Shown: one piece after another, positions 16,144 through 25,457 of the stretch
Position numbering within the stretch: the stretch's first letter is position 1
Layout: each line of letters starts with the position of its first letter
DNA from: Clostridiales bacterium
Lineage (GTDB): Bacteria; Bacillota; Clostridia; Oscillospirales; Acutalibacteraceae
Direction: 5' to 3'
Assembly: GCA_022799115.1 (NCBI GenBank)
Contig: JAAWNT010000015.1
Location: forward strand, 1-55,000
Length of the DNA stretch: 55,000 nucleotides
The notes under the pieces: generated by a model
Database searches by the model: none
What the model saw: the letters and a program-made list of their open reading frames with translations, nothing else
Told to the model about the DNA's origin: nothing
Made by a program: the position numbers and the translations under genes

Positions 16144-17051
16144 GGCTCCACCGTTCCCGTCAACTGGGATACCGATTGCATTCCCTGCTGCTCTAAATAT
16201 TGCTCCAGTCCCTCGGCAATCTTCAGCGGCGCGTATGGGTCTGCAAAAAGGGCGGTGCCGATCTGAATGGCAGCGGCCCCCGCCATCATCATTTCCACCG
16301 CGTCCTGCCAGGTGGAAATTCCACCCATCCCCACCACTGGGATCTTCACCGCGCCGCTTACCTGCCACACCATGCGGACCGCCACCGGGAACACCGCCGG
16401 GCCGGACAGCCCGCCTGTGTTATTACGGATGATGGGCCGCCGGGTTTTGATATCAATGCGCATCCCGGTGAGGGTGTTAATCAGCGACAGCGCGTCCGCG
16501 CCCTCGGCTTCCGCCGCTTTGGCGATGGACACGATATCGGCCACATTAGGGGATAATTTCACCATCAGCGGTTTGGTACAGTGACGCCGCACCTCACGGG
16601 TGATGGCCCCCACCGACTCGCAGGAGGTGCCAAACTGAACCCCTCCGTGCTTTACGTTGGGACAGGAAATATTCATCTCTATGAAATCCACGTCGCTGTC
16701 GGACAGCTTTTCCGCCATGGCGCAGTATTCCTCCGGCGTATTTCCGGCAATATTGGCGATCACAGCGGTTCCCTGCTGTCTAAGCCAGGGAAGATCATGT
16801 TCAATAAAGTGATCCACGCCAGGGTTTTGTAACCCCACTGCGTTGAGCATACCGGAGGGCGTCTCCGCAATGCGCGGAGGCGGGTTGCCCTGGCGTTGCT
16901 CCAAGGTGATTCCCTTACAGGAAATCCCGCCTAAGCGGGACAACGGGTAAAATTCTGCGTATTCCCGCCCAAATCCAAAGGTACCGGACGCGGTAATGAT
17001 TGGATTATTCAGACGCACGCCCGCTACAGTTACCGATAGATCCGCCATCAC
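16137..17051 (-). CDS. pyrD: Dihydroorotate dehydrogenase B (NAD+), catalytic subunit
   Basis: 304 residues. FMN-binding TIM barrel of class 1B: ITASGTFGFG near the N-terminus, the active-site Cys in NISCPNVKHGG (about 129-139), VKLSPN, LINTLTGMRID, and GMGGIS plus a terminal AIQIGTALF. It oxidises dihydroorotate to orotate, the fourth step of pyrimidine synthesis, passing electrons through PyrK to NAD+. The start overlaps pyrK by 4 bases (ATGA), fitting the PyrDB-PyrK heterotetramer. pyrE and pyrF are not in the window. Confidence 0.96.
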   Translation of the reverse strand: MMADLSVTVAGVRLNNPIITASGTFGFGREYAEFYPLSRLGGISCKGITLEQRQGNPPPRIAETPSGMLNAVGLQNPGVDHFIEHDLPWLRQQGTAVIANIAGNTPEEYCAMAEKLSDSDVDFIEMNISCPNVKHGGVQFGTSCESVGAITREVRRHCTKPLMVKLSPNVADIVSIAKAAEAEGADALSLINTLTGMRIDIKTRRPIIRNNTGGLSGPAVFPVAVRMVWQVSGAVKIPVVGMGGISTWQDAVEMMMAGAAAIQIGTALFADPYAPLKIAEGLEQYLEQQGMQSVSQLTGTVEPW

Positions 17052-17815
17052 CAGACAACCTCCTTTGCATCAAATACCGGTCCGTCCTTACATACATGAC
17101 GGAAGGTTTCCGAATCTCCCGCCTTGATCTTACAGGCGCACACCAAACAGGCGCCCACACCGCAGCCCATGCGTTCCTCCAGAGAAACCTGACACGGCGT
17201 CCCGGCCTGCTCTGCGGAAGCCGCCACCGCTTTAAGCATGGGGGTAGGTCCACAGGCAAATACTCGGTCCGTCTGTTTGTTGAGCGCTTGAGCAAGGCTT
17301 GCGGTAACAAAACCATGGACGCCATAGCTGCCATCGTCAGTGGTGACAATCACGTTGCATCCGGCATCCCGGAAATCCTGTTCCAGAATGACCGCGTCCC
17401 GATTGCGAAAGCCTAAGATCACGGTGGCGTTGCCGCCGTAATGCCGCGCCGCATAGAGCAGCGGAGGTACACCGATTCCTCCCCCTACGAACACCGCTTT
17501 TTCCGAAGCATCTCCCAGCGTAAATCCATGTCCCAAGGGAGCAAGGATATCCAGATGTTCTCCGATCTTAGTCTGAGATAGAATGCGGGTTCCCTCTCCT
17601 CTTACCTCGAACACCAGGCGGAGAGCTCCTCTCTCCCGATCCACATCACAAATTGAGATCGGGCGGCGCAGGGTTTTTCCCGGCACCAGCAGATGGGCAA
17701 ACTGGCCAGGCTGGGCGCTTTGGGCAAAGGATTCACTGTCCACCCAGAAATCAAAGACGCCGGGCGCCAGTTCCTTTTTGTCCAGCAGCACACACTGTTG
17801 TGTGTCATAATTCAT
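17048..17815 (-). CDS. pyrK: Dihydroorotate dehydrogenase B, electron transfer subunit PyrK
   Basis: 255 residues. An FAD-binding domain (RPISICDVD near 52-60) is followed by an NAD-binding domain (VGGGIGVPPLLYAA). The C-terminal [2Fe-2S] motif ERMGCGVGACLVCACKI plus a later Cys (FRHVCKDG) supplies four ligands. It channels electrons from PyrD to NAD+. First gene of the pyrK-pyrD-phosphatase unit; promoter candidate at 17850-17878. Confidence 0.96.
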   Translation of the reverse strand: MNYDTQQCVLLDKKELAPGVFDFWVDSESFAQSAQPGQFAHLLVPGKTLRRPISICDVDRERGALRLVFEVRGEGTRILSQTKIGEHLDILAPLGHGFTLGDASEKAVFVGGGIGVPPLLYAARHYGGNATVILGFRNRDAVILEQDFRDAGCNVIVTTDDGSYGVHGFVTASLAQALNKQTDRVFACGPTPMLKAVAASAEQAGTPCQVSLEERMGCGVGACLVCACKIKAGDSETFRHVCKDGPVFDAKEVVW

Positions 17816-17849
17816 TCTAACTCCCCCATTTGACGATTCATTTAGTATT

Positions 17850-17878
17850 ATTTTACCTTGTTTGCACTAGAGAGACAA
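17850..17878 (-). promoter_or_regulatory. Promoter of pyrK-pyrD
   Basis: On the minus strand TTGTCT (17873-17878), 17 bases, TAAAAT (17850-17855). It lies 35 bases before the pyrK ATG, leaving no room for a PyrR-type attenuator. Confidence 0.6.
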
Positions 17879-17989
17879 GAGGTAACGTGTTTTTTCTTCC
17901 TTTTTCTCAGCAATTCCTCCTGGATATTCCCATTTTTTCTGAATTCTATGAAAAGTCTCCCATAAAGACAATAAGCATTTCCAAATTCC

Positions 17990-18018
17990 TTGTTTTCTCC
18001 CTGTTGAATCGGTATAAT
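17990..18018 (+). promoter_or_regulatory. Promoter of the small membrane protein/secA2 unit
   Basis: TTGTTT (17990-17995), 17 bases, TATAAT (18013-18018), ending 23 bases before the ATG at 18042. Confidence 0.65.
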
Positions 18019-18041
18019 GAAGAAAAAAGGCGGTGAAGCAA

Positions 18042-18287
18042 ATGGAGGCAACCCTGTGTCGGTTTGATGAATTCCTTTGTCAATGCGTGACTGAAATATG
18101 GAATCCCCTTCTTTTTGGGCTGCGCGCCGTCCGTCTTAGCTTTGTATTGCTGATTCCTATCTTATTTCCTGTTGGACCTATTTTTCTTCTGTGGCCGCCT
18201 CTAGTGATGTTAGGCAACGCCGCCCTGTTTCGGGAATCAAGGAACCTGTTTATTGAGATCGTTCTTTTGATCCAGAAAAAAGAGTAG
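18042..18287 (+). CDS. Small membrane protein upstream of secA2
   Basis: 81 residues, no named family. One or two hydrophobic stretches (about 26-60, including LSFVLLIPILFPVGPIFLLW) lie between a Cys-containing amphipathic N-terminus and a charged end (QKKE). The ATG at 18042 is preferred to a GTG at 18033 because AAGGCGG lies directly over the GTG. It is 46 bases upstream of the SecA2-like gene on the same strand with no terminator between, so it probably shares the transcript and could be an accessory factor; that role is inference from position only. Confidence 0.6.
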   Translation: MEATLCRFDEFLCQCVTEIWNPLLFGLRAVRLSFVLLIPILFPVGPIFLLWPPLVMLGNAALFRESRNLFIEIVLLIQKKE

Positions 18288-18333
18288 CGCTTTTCTGAAT
18301 CAAATAACAACAAAAAATAAGGAGCGCTTTTTT

Positions 18334-20658
18334 ATGAAAGAGAAAAAATGGGGACTCTTGGGGAAATCTCCCTCTATCCCCTACGAAAAACAGGTTCGCG
18401 CGGCATGCGCTTTGGATTACGCCTCTCTCTCCGACACAGAACTAAAAGCGCGGATTGTCCGATCCATTCCGTCAGATAGCCAGGATATCGACGGGATTGT
18501 TCCGTTGTTCGCCTTATTGAAAGAGGTGATCCTTCGGTTGACAGGACTGTGCCTTTTTGATACGCAGTTATCTACCGCCTTCTCTCTCTATCAGGGAAGG
18601 ATTGCACAATTGCCCACAGGAGAGGGAAAAACCCTGGCGGCTGTGCTGCCCGCAGCCGCCCGCGCCCTCCAGGGGCAGGGTGTGCATGTTTTGGTGTTCA
18701 ACGACTATTTGGCAAAACGTGACTACACCCTTACCCGCCCGATTTACGAGTATTTGGGGTTGGCTCCTTCTTTTGTTCAACAAAGCGCTTCCCATATGCA
18801 ACGTAAGCTCGCTTATGAGGGCAATCCCCTCTATGTCTGCGCCAAGGAGGCAGGGTTTGATTATCTGCGCAACTTCATCTGCCAGGATCAATCGGAGCTG
18901 CTGTTGGCCCGTAGGGATTATGCCATTGTGGATGAAGCGGACTCCATCTTGATCGATGAGGCGAGAATTCCCCTGGTGATCGCGGGCAACGCCCCCGAAG
19001 AGGCACTTTCCTCTTTTGAAATCCGCGATGCGGTAAACCGGCTGGCGCCTGGGGATTGCAACGTGAACAAACTGGACAAACAGGTTTATCTCACCGACAA
19101 AGGCATTCGCCATATGGAATTCTGGCTGGGCGTGGACAATTTGTACGACGAAGCGAATCTTGATTTGCTCTCTATGGTACACGCGGCCCTGCAAGCCAAA
19201 TACTTATTGGAACGGGATAGGGATTATTTGGTAAAAAACGACGGCATTCAGATCATCGACGAGTTAACCGGCCGAGTATCGGAAAATCGGAAATATCCCG
19301 ATATATTACATAGCGCAGTGGAGGCCAAAGAGGGCTTGGGGCAAGAGCAGAATTCGCTGATCTATAATTCGATGTCCATGCAAAATTATCTGGAGCAATA
19401 TAAAACCCTCTCTGGGATGACCGGAACCATTGAAACCTCTTCGGAAGAAATACACAGCGCTTATGGGCTCAATGTTGATGTAATTCCCCCTCATATTCCT
19501 TGCATTCGGCAGGACCATGAGGACGTCCTTTTTTATACTAAACAAGAAAAATTTGAAGCAATTGTTCAGGAGATTCTAAACGCCCACTTGAAGAAACAAC
19601 CCGTGCTGGTGGGTACCCAAAGCGTAATGGAATCGGAGCATCTTTCCTCTTTACTAGACAGCAAGGACATCCCGCATTGGGTGCTTAACGCCAAAAATGA
19701 CGAACAGGAGGCTGAATTGATCGCCCGGGCGGGCGAGCCGGGCCGGGTGACCGTTTCGACCAATATGGCCGGGCGGGGCGTGGACATTAAGCTGGGCGGC
19801 CTTCAGGAACAGGATAAGGATTTGGTCGCAAATGCGGGGGGACTTTTGGTAATCAGCACCGGCATGAATCGCAGCGTTCGAATTGACAATCAACTGCGGG
19901 GACGCGCCGGACGGCAGGGCGATCCCGGAGAAAGCCGCTTCTTTATCAGTTTGGAAGACGAGCTCCCGATGAAATATGAAGTGGGACAAAACGCCCCAAC
20001 GCAGAAAGATGCGGGACGGCCCATCGGTTTGTCCCGATTAAAAAAAGCGGTTCGCAAATCCCAAAAGCATGCAGAGGGACAGGATGCGGAATCCCGCTAT
20101 ATGCTGAAAAAATACGCCTTTATTTTAGAGCAGCAACGCCAAGTGATGACCAACCTGAGAGAGGAGATCTTAACCGGAAAAAAAGAGGTTGATTATTTGG
20201 AGGAAGCCGACCCAGTCGCCGCCCGGTCCCTGCTGGAAAAAGCAGGAGAACAAGGAGTCAAAAAAGCGCAACGGCAACTCTCGCTTTATTTTATCAATCT
20301 ACATTGGGCGCAGTATCTGGAGTCTATGGAGTATGTCCGGGATGGAATCCACCTTACCGTGGTGGGAGGAAAGAACCCTATCGACGAATATCATCGAACC
20401 GCCATTCAATGTTTTGATGAAATGCTGAAGGATATTCAGCAGAACGTGGCGGCCGCTATGAAAATCAATCCCATTACCGAGGATGGGATTGATATGGAGC
20501 ACGCTGGGCTGTGCGGCGCCACCACAACTTGGACCTATCAAATCGACGACAGCAACTCCCAGTTTAATCAGCTTCACGCATGGAGTCAAAAGATGTATCA
20601 GAAAATCACGAACGCGGCGGCCGCTCTATCCGATAAAGTTCACAGTGATGATTTTTAG
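18334..20658 (+). CDS. secA2: SecA2-like accessory preprotein translocase ATPase
   Basis: 774 residues, against about 830-900 for housekeeping SecA. DEAD-type motor: Walker A in LPTGEGKTLAA (about 91-101), Walker B in IVDEADSILIDEARIP (about 198-213), SGMTGT, and the second motor domain with STNMAGRGVDIKLGG and QLRGRAGRQGDPGES. The C-terminal zinc-binding CxCxSG...HC tail of SecA1 is missing; the protein ends after the helical scaffold region. Loss of this tail and the shortened C-terminus point to the SecA2 class, which exports a subset of proteins. No secY2, asp genes or large Ser-rich substrate are adjacent. RBS AAGGAG lies 8-10 bases upstream. Confidence 0.85.
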   Translation: MKEKKWGLLGKSPSIPYEKQVRAACALDYASLSDTELKARIVRSIPSDSQDIDGIVPLFALLKEVILRLTGLCLFDTQLSTAFSLYQGRIAQLPTGEGKTLAAVLPAAARALQGQGVHVLVFNDYLAKRDYTLTRPIYEYLGLAPSFVQQSASHMQRKLAYEGNPLYVCAKEAGFDYLRNFICQDQSELLLARRDYAIVDEADSILIDEARIPLVIAGNAPEEALSSFEIRDAVNRLAPGDCNVNKLDKQVYLTDKGIRHMEFWLGVDNLYDEANLDLLSMVHAALQAKYLLERDRDYLVKNDGIQIIDELTGRVSENRKYPDILHSAVEAKEGLGQEQNSLIYNSMSMQNYLEQYKTLSGMTGTIETSSEEIHSAYGLNVDVIPPHIPCIRQDHEDVLFYTKQEKFEAIVQEILNAHLKKQPVLVGTQSVMESEHLSSLLDSKDIPHWVLNAKNDEQEAELIARAGEPGRVTVSTNMAGRGVDIKLGGLQEQDKDLVANAGGLLVISTGMNRSVRIDNQLRGRAGRQGDPGESRFFISLEDELPMKYEVGQNAPTQKDAGRPIGLSRLKKAVRKSQKHAEGQDAESRYMLKKYAFILEQQRQVMTNLREEILTGKKEVDYLEEADPVAARSLLEKAGEQGVKKAQRQLSLYFINLHWAQYLESMEYVRDGIHLTVVGGKNPIDEYHRTAIQCFDEMLKDIQQNVAAAMKINPITEDGIDMEHAGLCGATTTWTYQIDDSNSQFNQLHAWSQKMYQKITNAAAALSDKVHSDDF

Positions 20659-20737
20659 GAACGCAAGGGAGCGGTCTCCGGCGTTGAAAAAAGGACAACT
20701 ATGATAGGGCTCCAGTATTTTTAGCCGATGATAGAGT

Positions 20738-20770
20738 AAAAAGGATCTGCCATACTAGCAGATCCTTTTT
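20738..20770 (+). terminator. Intrinsic terminator of secA2
   Basis: AAAAAGGATCTGC (20738-20750) pairs with GCAGATCCTTTTT (20758-20770), ending in a T-tract. The remaining gap to 20962 shows nothing recognisable. Confidence 0.88.
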
Positions 20771-20962
20771 AGCGTAGCGGGCTGTTTCTCCTCTCGAATC
20801 CCATTCTTACCTTTGGATCCGGAGAATCAGTCGCATAGTCATTGGAGAACTCTTTTTTCCGCATCGCACCCTCTGTGAATCCATCGCACGGGTGTGCTGC
20901 CTTTCCGTGTTCACTGGCAGCAAATCCCGGTGAACGCCCCCTTTGTCAGCCTGAGCCCTGCG

Positions 20963-21391
20963 TTATTTATGTTGGAGCATCTGATTCATAAAATGTCCTG
21001 GTTCGCTGCCGCCGTTGGTTTCTATAATTACCTTTTGCGATGTGATTTCCGAATCCTTGAGAATAAGTCTGACAATCCCCCAGCTATTTTCAAAACCGCA
21101 AATGGCATATACCTTTCCCTGATATCGTGATTTCAGATATTGAGAAATCAAAGCTGCCTGCTGCTGTGGGCGCTGTCCTTCTTTCTTTGTGTGAAACACC
21201 GGGGCTATGATGTGGAATTCCTTTCCCCATTGGCTCAATTGCTTGCGCAGCGCCTCTTTGCTCTGTTTAGCGCTGAGATATAATATGGTTGGACAGTCAT
21301 AATCGCCAAACTCGCACACCTGCATTTTGGCATCGCTGTCGATAAACAATACGATAGGATGGCCGTACTCGCCAAATTCACTGACTTGCAT
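20963..21391 (-). CDS. Truncated alpha/beta-hydrolase-like protein, probable remnant
   Basis: 142 residues. The pattern MQVCEFGDYDCPTILYLSA...FHIIAPVF..., followed by a helix and GKVYAICGFENSWGIVRLIL, follows the N-terminal half of an alpha/beta hydrolase (strand, oxyanion loop, helix, nucleophile elbow). The elbow GxSxG is broken (GFENSWG) and the catalytic Asp/His half is absent. The first 44 residues contain a direct duplication: MQVSEFGEYGHPIVLFI then MQVCEFGDYDCPTILYL, also visible in the DNA at 21303-21326 and 21367-21391. The ribosome site GAAGGGGTG is intact. Probably a decaying gene; a non-catalytic protein cannot be excluded. Confidence 0.5.
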   Translation of the reverse strand: MQVSEFGEYGHPIVLFIDSDAKMQVCEFGDYDCPTILYLSAKQSKEALRKQLSQWGKEFHIIAPVFHTKKEGQRPQQQAALISQYLKSRYQGKVYAICGFENSWGIVRLILKDSEITSQKVIIETNGGSEPGHFMNQMLQHK

Positions 21392-21848
21392 TTGTCACAC
21401 CCCTTCTCCGCTGTCAATTGCATCCTATAGGAATTCACCGGTATGACACCGCCTCTTTTTGGGAAATCTTCAGCAACGCGGTTCGCCGCCGTCTCACTTC
21501 CTCTTGATGACTGCATTGTCCTTATCCACAGAAGCCGGTATGGGATTTTGGCCGGCGCTGTTGGGAATATTCGGCTTGAGAAGCAACCGTTGGTTTCATA
21601 CTGGATAAAAGCCGCTAAACGGCTTCGTGCTATTCTATTCCAATAAAATCAAGCCTGTCACACATGGATTCTTGACGGTAAAAATTCAAAACCGCTGAGA
21701 AAGGGGCCAGCGATATGCACAATCCCTGAAATGAGAAATTTCCCGAAAGGGCATTGACAATTTTATATCACAGTACCAACTTGGGCCGCCGCCTAGGCAT
21801 CTTATTTTACCCGATTGATCCGGAGGATATGTTACTAAAGCAACAATG
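21392..21848. other. Intergenic stretch, no gene supported
   Basis: 457 bases between the hydrolase remnant and the hydrogenase operon terminator. Only a small hairpin (AAGCCG/CGGCTT near 21612-21627) is visible. Frames here have no ribosome sites or recognisable products. Confidence 0.4.
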
Positions 21849-21880
21849 GAAAAAGCCGCCTGTAAATACAGGCGGCTCTC
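21849..21880 (-). terminator. Terminator of the hydrogenase operon
   Basis: On the minus strand GAGCCGCCTGTA and TACAGGCGGCT form a perfect stem with a tiny loop, followed by TTTTTCC. It lies 16 bases after the hndD stop. Confidence 0.9.
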
Positions 21881-21895
21881 TTTATCGGCTTATGA

Positions 21896-23635
21896 TTAGA
21901 ATTTTTTTCTGGCCACATACTTGGTATGTAGAATCTCGTGCGCTTTATGACTGCCTGGCTGGCCGAGATATTCTTCATACAGCTTTTTAATGATGGGGCT
22001 CTCATGAGATTTCCGCAGGGGGAGATTTTTATCCTCATCATACAGAGCCTTGGCGCGAATTGCCTTCAGATCGGTAAAGTTCCGCACACTAGCGGGCTGA
22101 ATCGGTTGACCGCCGCCGTTGACACAGCCGCCGGGACAACACATCACTTCGACAAACTGATAGTTACTTTCGCCGCTCTTGATCTTCTTTAACAATTCGT
22201 CGGCGTTCTTCAGACCGCTGACGACCGCCACATTGACGTCCATGCCGGCCACTTTGTAAGTAGCCTCCTTGTAGCCCTCGGTGCCGCGCACCTCGGTATA
22301 TTCAATGGAATCCAGGGATTTACCCTCCAGGGTATCGGCCGCAGTTCTCAGTGCAGCCTCCATCACGCCGCCGGTTGCGCCAAAAATGGCGCCGGCGCCG
22401 GTGGACTCACCCAGCGCGGGATCAAAGTCCTCGTCGGGCAGCAGGGCAAAATTGATATGGGCGCGATTAATCAAACGGGCAAGCTCGCGGGTGGTAAGGG
22501 CGATATCCACATCCTGCACACCGGCGGCCGCTTCATCGTCTCTTTGTACCTCGAACTTTTTGGCGGTGCAGGGCATGATGCTGACCACTACAATATCCTT
22601 GGGATCAATCCCGTTTTGCTCGGCATACCAAGTTTTAATGATGGCGCCGGTCATCTGCTGCGGGGATTTGCAGGAGGACAGGTGGGGCAGCAGCTCCGGA
22701 TAATAGTGCTCGCAGAATTTCACCCATCCGGGAGAACAGGAGGTAATCATAGGCAGCACGCCGCCGTTTTTCACTCTCTCAATGAATTCGTTCGCCTCTT
22801 CCATGATGGTGAGGTCGGCGCCGAAATCGGTATCAAATACCTTGTCAAATCCAAGACGGCGCAGAGCAGCCGCCATTTTGCCCTTGACATTGGTGCCAAT
22901 AGGCATTCCAAAAGCCTCGCCCAAGGTGGCGCGGATAGCCGGAGCCGTGTGAACAATCACATGTTTGGTGGGATCATTCAGCGCCGCAATAACCTCCTCG
23001 CACTGGTCGCGCTCGGTGAGCGCACCGGTAGGACAGTTGACAATGCACTGACCGCAGGAGATACAAGCCACGTCCCCCAGGGGCTTTTCAAAGGCACAAG
23101 CAATGTGGGTGTCAAAGCCGCGGCTGTTCGGGCCAATAACAGCCACCTTCTGCTGCTCGCAGGCGGCTACGCACCGGCGGCACAGAATGCACTTATTGTT
23201 ATCCCGCACCAAGTGCAGGGTGGTCTGATCTTTCTCATAGTGAGGGGTATCGCCCTCATAATGGTGAACATTCTCCACACCGTAATCGTTGCACAGCTTT
23301 TGCAGTTCGCAGTTTCCGCTGCGCACGCAGGAAAGACAGCTCTTGTCATGGGTGGAGAGGATCAACTCCAGAGTGGTTCTTCTGGACTTCTGGATTTTGG
23401 GCGTGTTGGTAAACACTTCCATGCCTTCGTTGACCGGATAGACGCAGGCGGTCACCAGAGAACGAGCCCCTTTGACCTCTACCACACAAATGCGGCAGGC
23501 GCCGATTTCGTTGATCTCTTTCATATAGCACAGGGTCGGAATCTCAATTCCGGCATATCTGGCAGCCTCTAAAATCGTGGAGCCTTGCGGCACCGACAGG
23601 GGCATGCCGTTGATTTTGATATTAACCATTTCCAT
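21896..23635 (-). CDS. hndD: NAD(H)-linked [FeFe] hydrogenase catalytic subunit
   Basis: 579 residues. N-terminal [2Fe-2S] domain (Cys36, 47, 50, 64), a His-Cys [4Fe-4S] site (HDKSCLSCVRSGNC, about 96-109), two [4Fe-4S] ferredoxin motifs (CILCRRCVAAC and CISCGQCIVNC), then the H-cluster domain with TSCSPGW, MPCTAKKFE and MCCPGGCVNGGGQP. It reduces protons or oxidises H2; in the Hnd/HydABC class it works with NuoE- and NuoF-like subunits, bifurcating between NAD(H) and ferredoxin. The ATG at 23635 has AAGGAG 11 bases upstream; an earlier GTG collides with that site. Last gene of the operon. The first motif has Ser as its fourth residue where many enzymes have Cys (TSCCP). Confidence 0.95.
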   Translation of the reverse strand: MEMVNIKINGMPLSVPQGSTILEAARYAGIEIPTLCYMKEINEIGACRICVVEVKGARSLVTACVYPVNEGMEVFTNTPKIQKSRRTTLELILSTHDKSCLSCVRSGNCELQKLCNDYGVENVHHYEGDTPHYEKDQTTLHLVRDNNKCILCRRCVAACEQQKVAVIGPNSRGFDTHIACAFEKPLGDVACISCGQCIVNCPTGALTERDQCEEVIAALNDPTKHVIVHTAPAIRATLGEAFGMPIGTNVKGKMAAALRRLGFDKVFDTDFGADLTIMEEANEFIERVKNGGVLPMITSCSPGWVKFCEHYYPELLPHLSSCKSPQQMTGAIIKTWYAEQNGIDPKDIVVVSIMPCTAKKFEVQRDDEAAAGVQDVDIALTTRELARLINRAHINFALLPDEDFDPALGESTGAGAIFGATGGVMEAALRTAADTLEGKSLDSIEYTEVRGTEGYKEATYKVAGMDVNVAVVSGLKNADELLKKIKSGESNYQFVEVMCCPGGCVNGGGQPIQPASVRNFTDLKAIRAKALYDEDKNLPLRKSHESPIIKKLYEEYLGQPGSHKAHEILHTKYVARKKF

Positions 23636-23653
23636 TATTGGCACACTCCTTCC

Positions 23654-25441
23654 TTATTCCTTGATGATAGCGTCAAACTTACATTTCTCCATGCAAGCCC
23701 CGCATTTGATGCACTTTTGGGTGTCGATCGTATGCGGATTTTTCACCGTACCGGAGATGGCGCCAACCGGGCAGACGCGGGCACAGGCGGTGCAGCCGCG
23801 GCACTTGTCGGCAACTATGACATATCTCAGCAGAGATTTGCACACACCGGCGGGGCAACGATGCTCCTTGACGTGGGCCTCATACTCATCACGGAAGAAA
23901 CGAAGGGTAGACAGAACCGGGTTGGGAGCCGTCTGTCCCAGTCCGCACAGGGCGTTGTCCTTGATGTAGTAGCACAGCTCCTCCAGCTTGTCGATGTCCT
24001 CCATGGTGCCCTCGCCCTTGGTGATTTTATCCAGCATCTCCAGCAAACGCTTTGTGCCGATGCGGCAGGGAGTACACTTTCCGCAGGACTCATCCACGGT
24101 GAATTCCAAGAAAAACTTGGCGATATCCACCATACAGGTGGACTCGTCCATGACGATCAATCCGCCGGATCCCATCATGGAGCCGATCTCCAACAGGTTA
24201 TCATAATCGATCTTGATATCAAGGTGGGAAGCCGGGATGCATCCGCCGGAGGGGCCGCCAGTCTGGGCCGCTTTAAACTTTTTGCCGCCGGGGATTCCGC
24301 CGCCGATCTCTTCCACGATCTCCCGGAGGGTTGTTCCCATGGGAACTTCCACCAGGCCGGTATGATTAATTTTTCCGCCTAACGCGAACACCTTGGTGCC
24401 CGCGGATTTTTCGGTGCCCATGGAGCGGAACCAATCGGCGCCATTTAAGATAATCTGCGCGATATTCGCGTAGGTTTCCACGTTATTGAGAATGGTGGGT
24501 TTGCCGTAAAGTCCCTTGACGGCGGGATAAGGAGGACGGGGATGAGGCTCGCCGCGCTTGCCCTCAATGGAGGTCATCAAAGCAGTCTCCTCGCCGCATA
24601 CAAAGGCGCCGGCGCCCAAACGCAAACCGATGTCAAAATCAAACCCGGAATCAAAAATGTTTTTGCCCAACAATCCATATTCATGGGCCTGATCCAAGGC
24701 AATTTGTAGGCGCTTGACGGCGATGGGATATTCGGCGCGCACATAGATATAACCCTGAGAAGCGCCGATTGCGTAACCGGCGATGGCCATAGCCTCCAGC
24801 AGCGCGTGGGGATCGCCCTCCAGCACGGAGCGGTCCATAAATGCGCCGGGGTCACCTTCGTCGGCGTTGCAGCACACATATTTCTGATCGGCCTTGTTGG
24901 CGGCCGCCATCGCCCATTTGCGGCCCGTGGGGAAGCCCGCGCCGCCTCTGCCGCGCAGACCAGAATCCAGAATCACTTTTATGACCTCATCGGGGGTCAT
25001 TTCGGTGACTACCTTACCCAGGGCGGCATAACCGTCCATGGCGATGTACTCATCGATGATTTCGGGATTAATCACACCGCAGTTGCGCAGGGCCACGCGG
25101 CGCTGTTTCTCATAGAAGGGGGTGTGGTTGAGAGACTTAATGGTATCCTCCTTCACGGTCTCCTGATACAGAAGCCGGGTTACGATTCTACCCTTGAGCA
25201 AGTGCTCTTCCACAATCTCCGGGATGTCCTCCACTTTGACCATGCTGTAGAAGCAGCCCTCGGGATATACGATCATAATCGGGCCTAAGGCGCACAGACC
25301 AAAGCAGCCGGTACGCACCACGTTGACCTCTTTTTGGAGGCCCTTCGCCGCGATCTCTTGATTTAACGCTTCAATGATTTGTTCGCTGTTTGAGGAGGTA
25401 CAACCGGTACCGCCGCAGACCAGCACATGGGAACGATACAT
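23654..25441 (-). CDS. hndC: NADH-binding NuoF-like hydrogenase subunit
   Basis: 595 residues. An N-terminal thioredoxin-like [2Fe-2S] domain (CGGTGCTSS and TGCFGLC) precedes a NuoF core with the FMN/NADH site GLRGRGGAGFPTGRKW and CNADEGDPGAFMDR. The NuoF [4Fe-4S] site SCGKCTPCRIGTKR follows, and two C-terminal [4Fe-4S] motifs (CRGCTACARVC, CIKCGACMEKC) close the protein. It exchanges electrons with NAD(H) and is the expected bifurcation centre. The ATG at 25441 has AAAGGAGG upstream. Eighteen bases separate it from hndD. Confidence 0.95.
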   Translation of the reverse strand: MYRSHVLVCGGTGCTSSNSEQIIEALNQEIAAKGLQKEVNVVRTGCFGLCALGPIMIVYPEGCFYSMVKVEDIPEIVEEHLLKGRIVTRLLYQETVKEDTIKSLNHTPFYEKQRRVALRNCGVINPEIIDEYIAMDGYAALGKVVTEMTPDEVIKVILDSGLRGRGGAGFPTGRKWAMAAANKADQKYVCCNADEGDPGAFMDRSVLEGDPHALLEAMAIAGYAIGASQGYIYVRAEYPIAVKRLQIALDQAHEYGLLGKNIFDSGFDFDIGLRLGAGAFVCGEETALMTSIEGKRGEPHPRPPYPAVKGLYGKPTILNNVETYANIAQIILNGADWFRSMGTEKSAGTKVFALGGKINHTGLVEVPMGTTLREIVEEIGGGIPGGKKFKAAQTGGPSGGCIPASHLDIKIDYDNLLEIGSMMGSGGLIVMDESTCMVDIAKFFLEFTVDESCGKCTPCRIGTKRLLEMLDKITKGEGTMEDIDKLEELCYYIKDNALCGLGQTAPNPVLSTLRFFRDEYEAHVKEHRCPAGVCKSLLRYVIVADKCRGCTACARVCPVGAISGTVKNPHTIDTQKCIKCGACMEKCKFDAIIKE

Positions 25442-25457
25442 TCTGTTTCCTCCTTTA

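Noticed and set aside
22457-23572. 371-codon plus-strand frame across the hydrogenase gene
   Set aside because: Antisense shadow of hndD, whose Fe-S motifs establish the coding strand.
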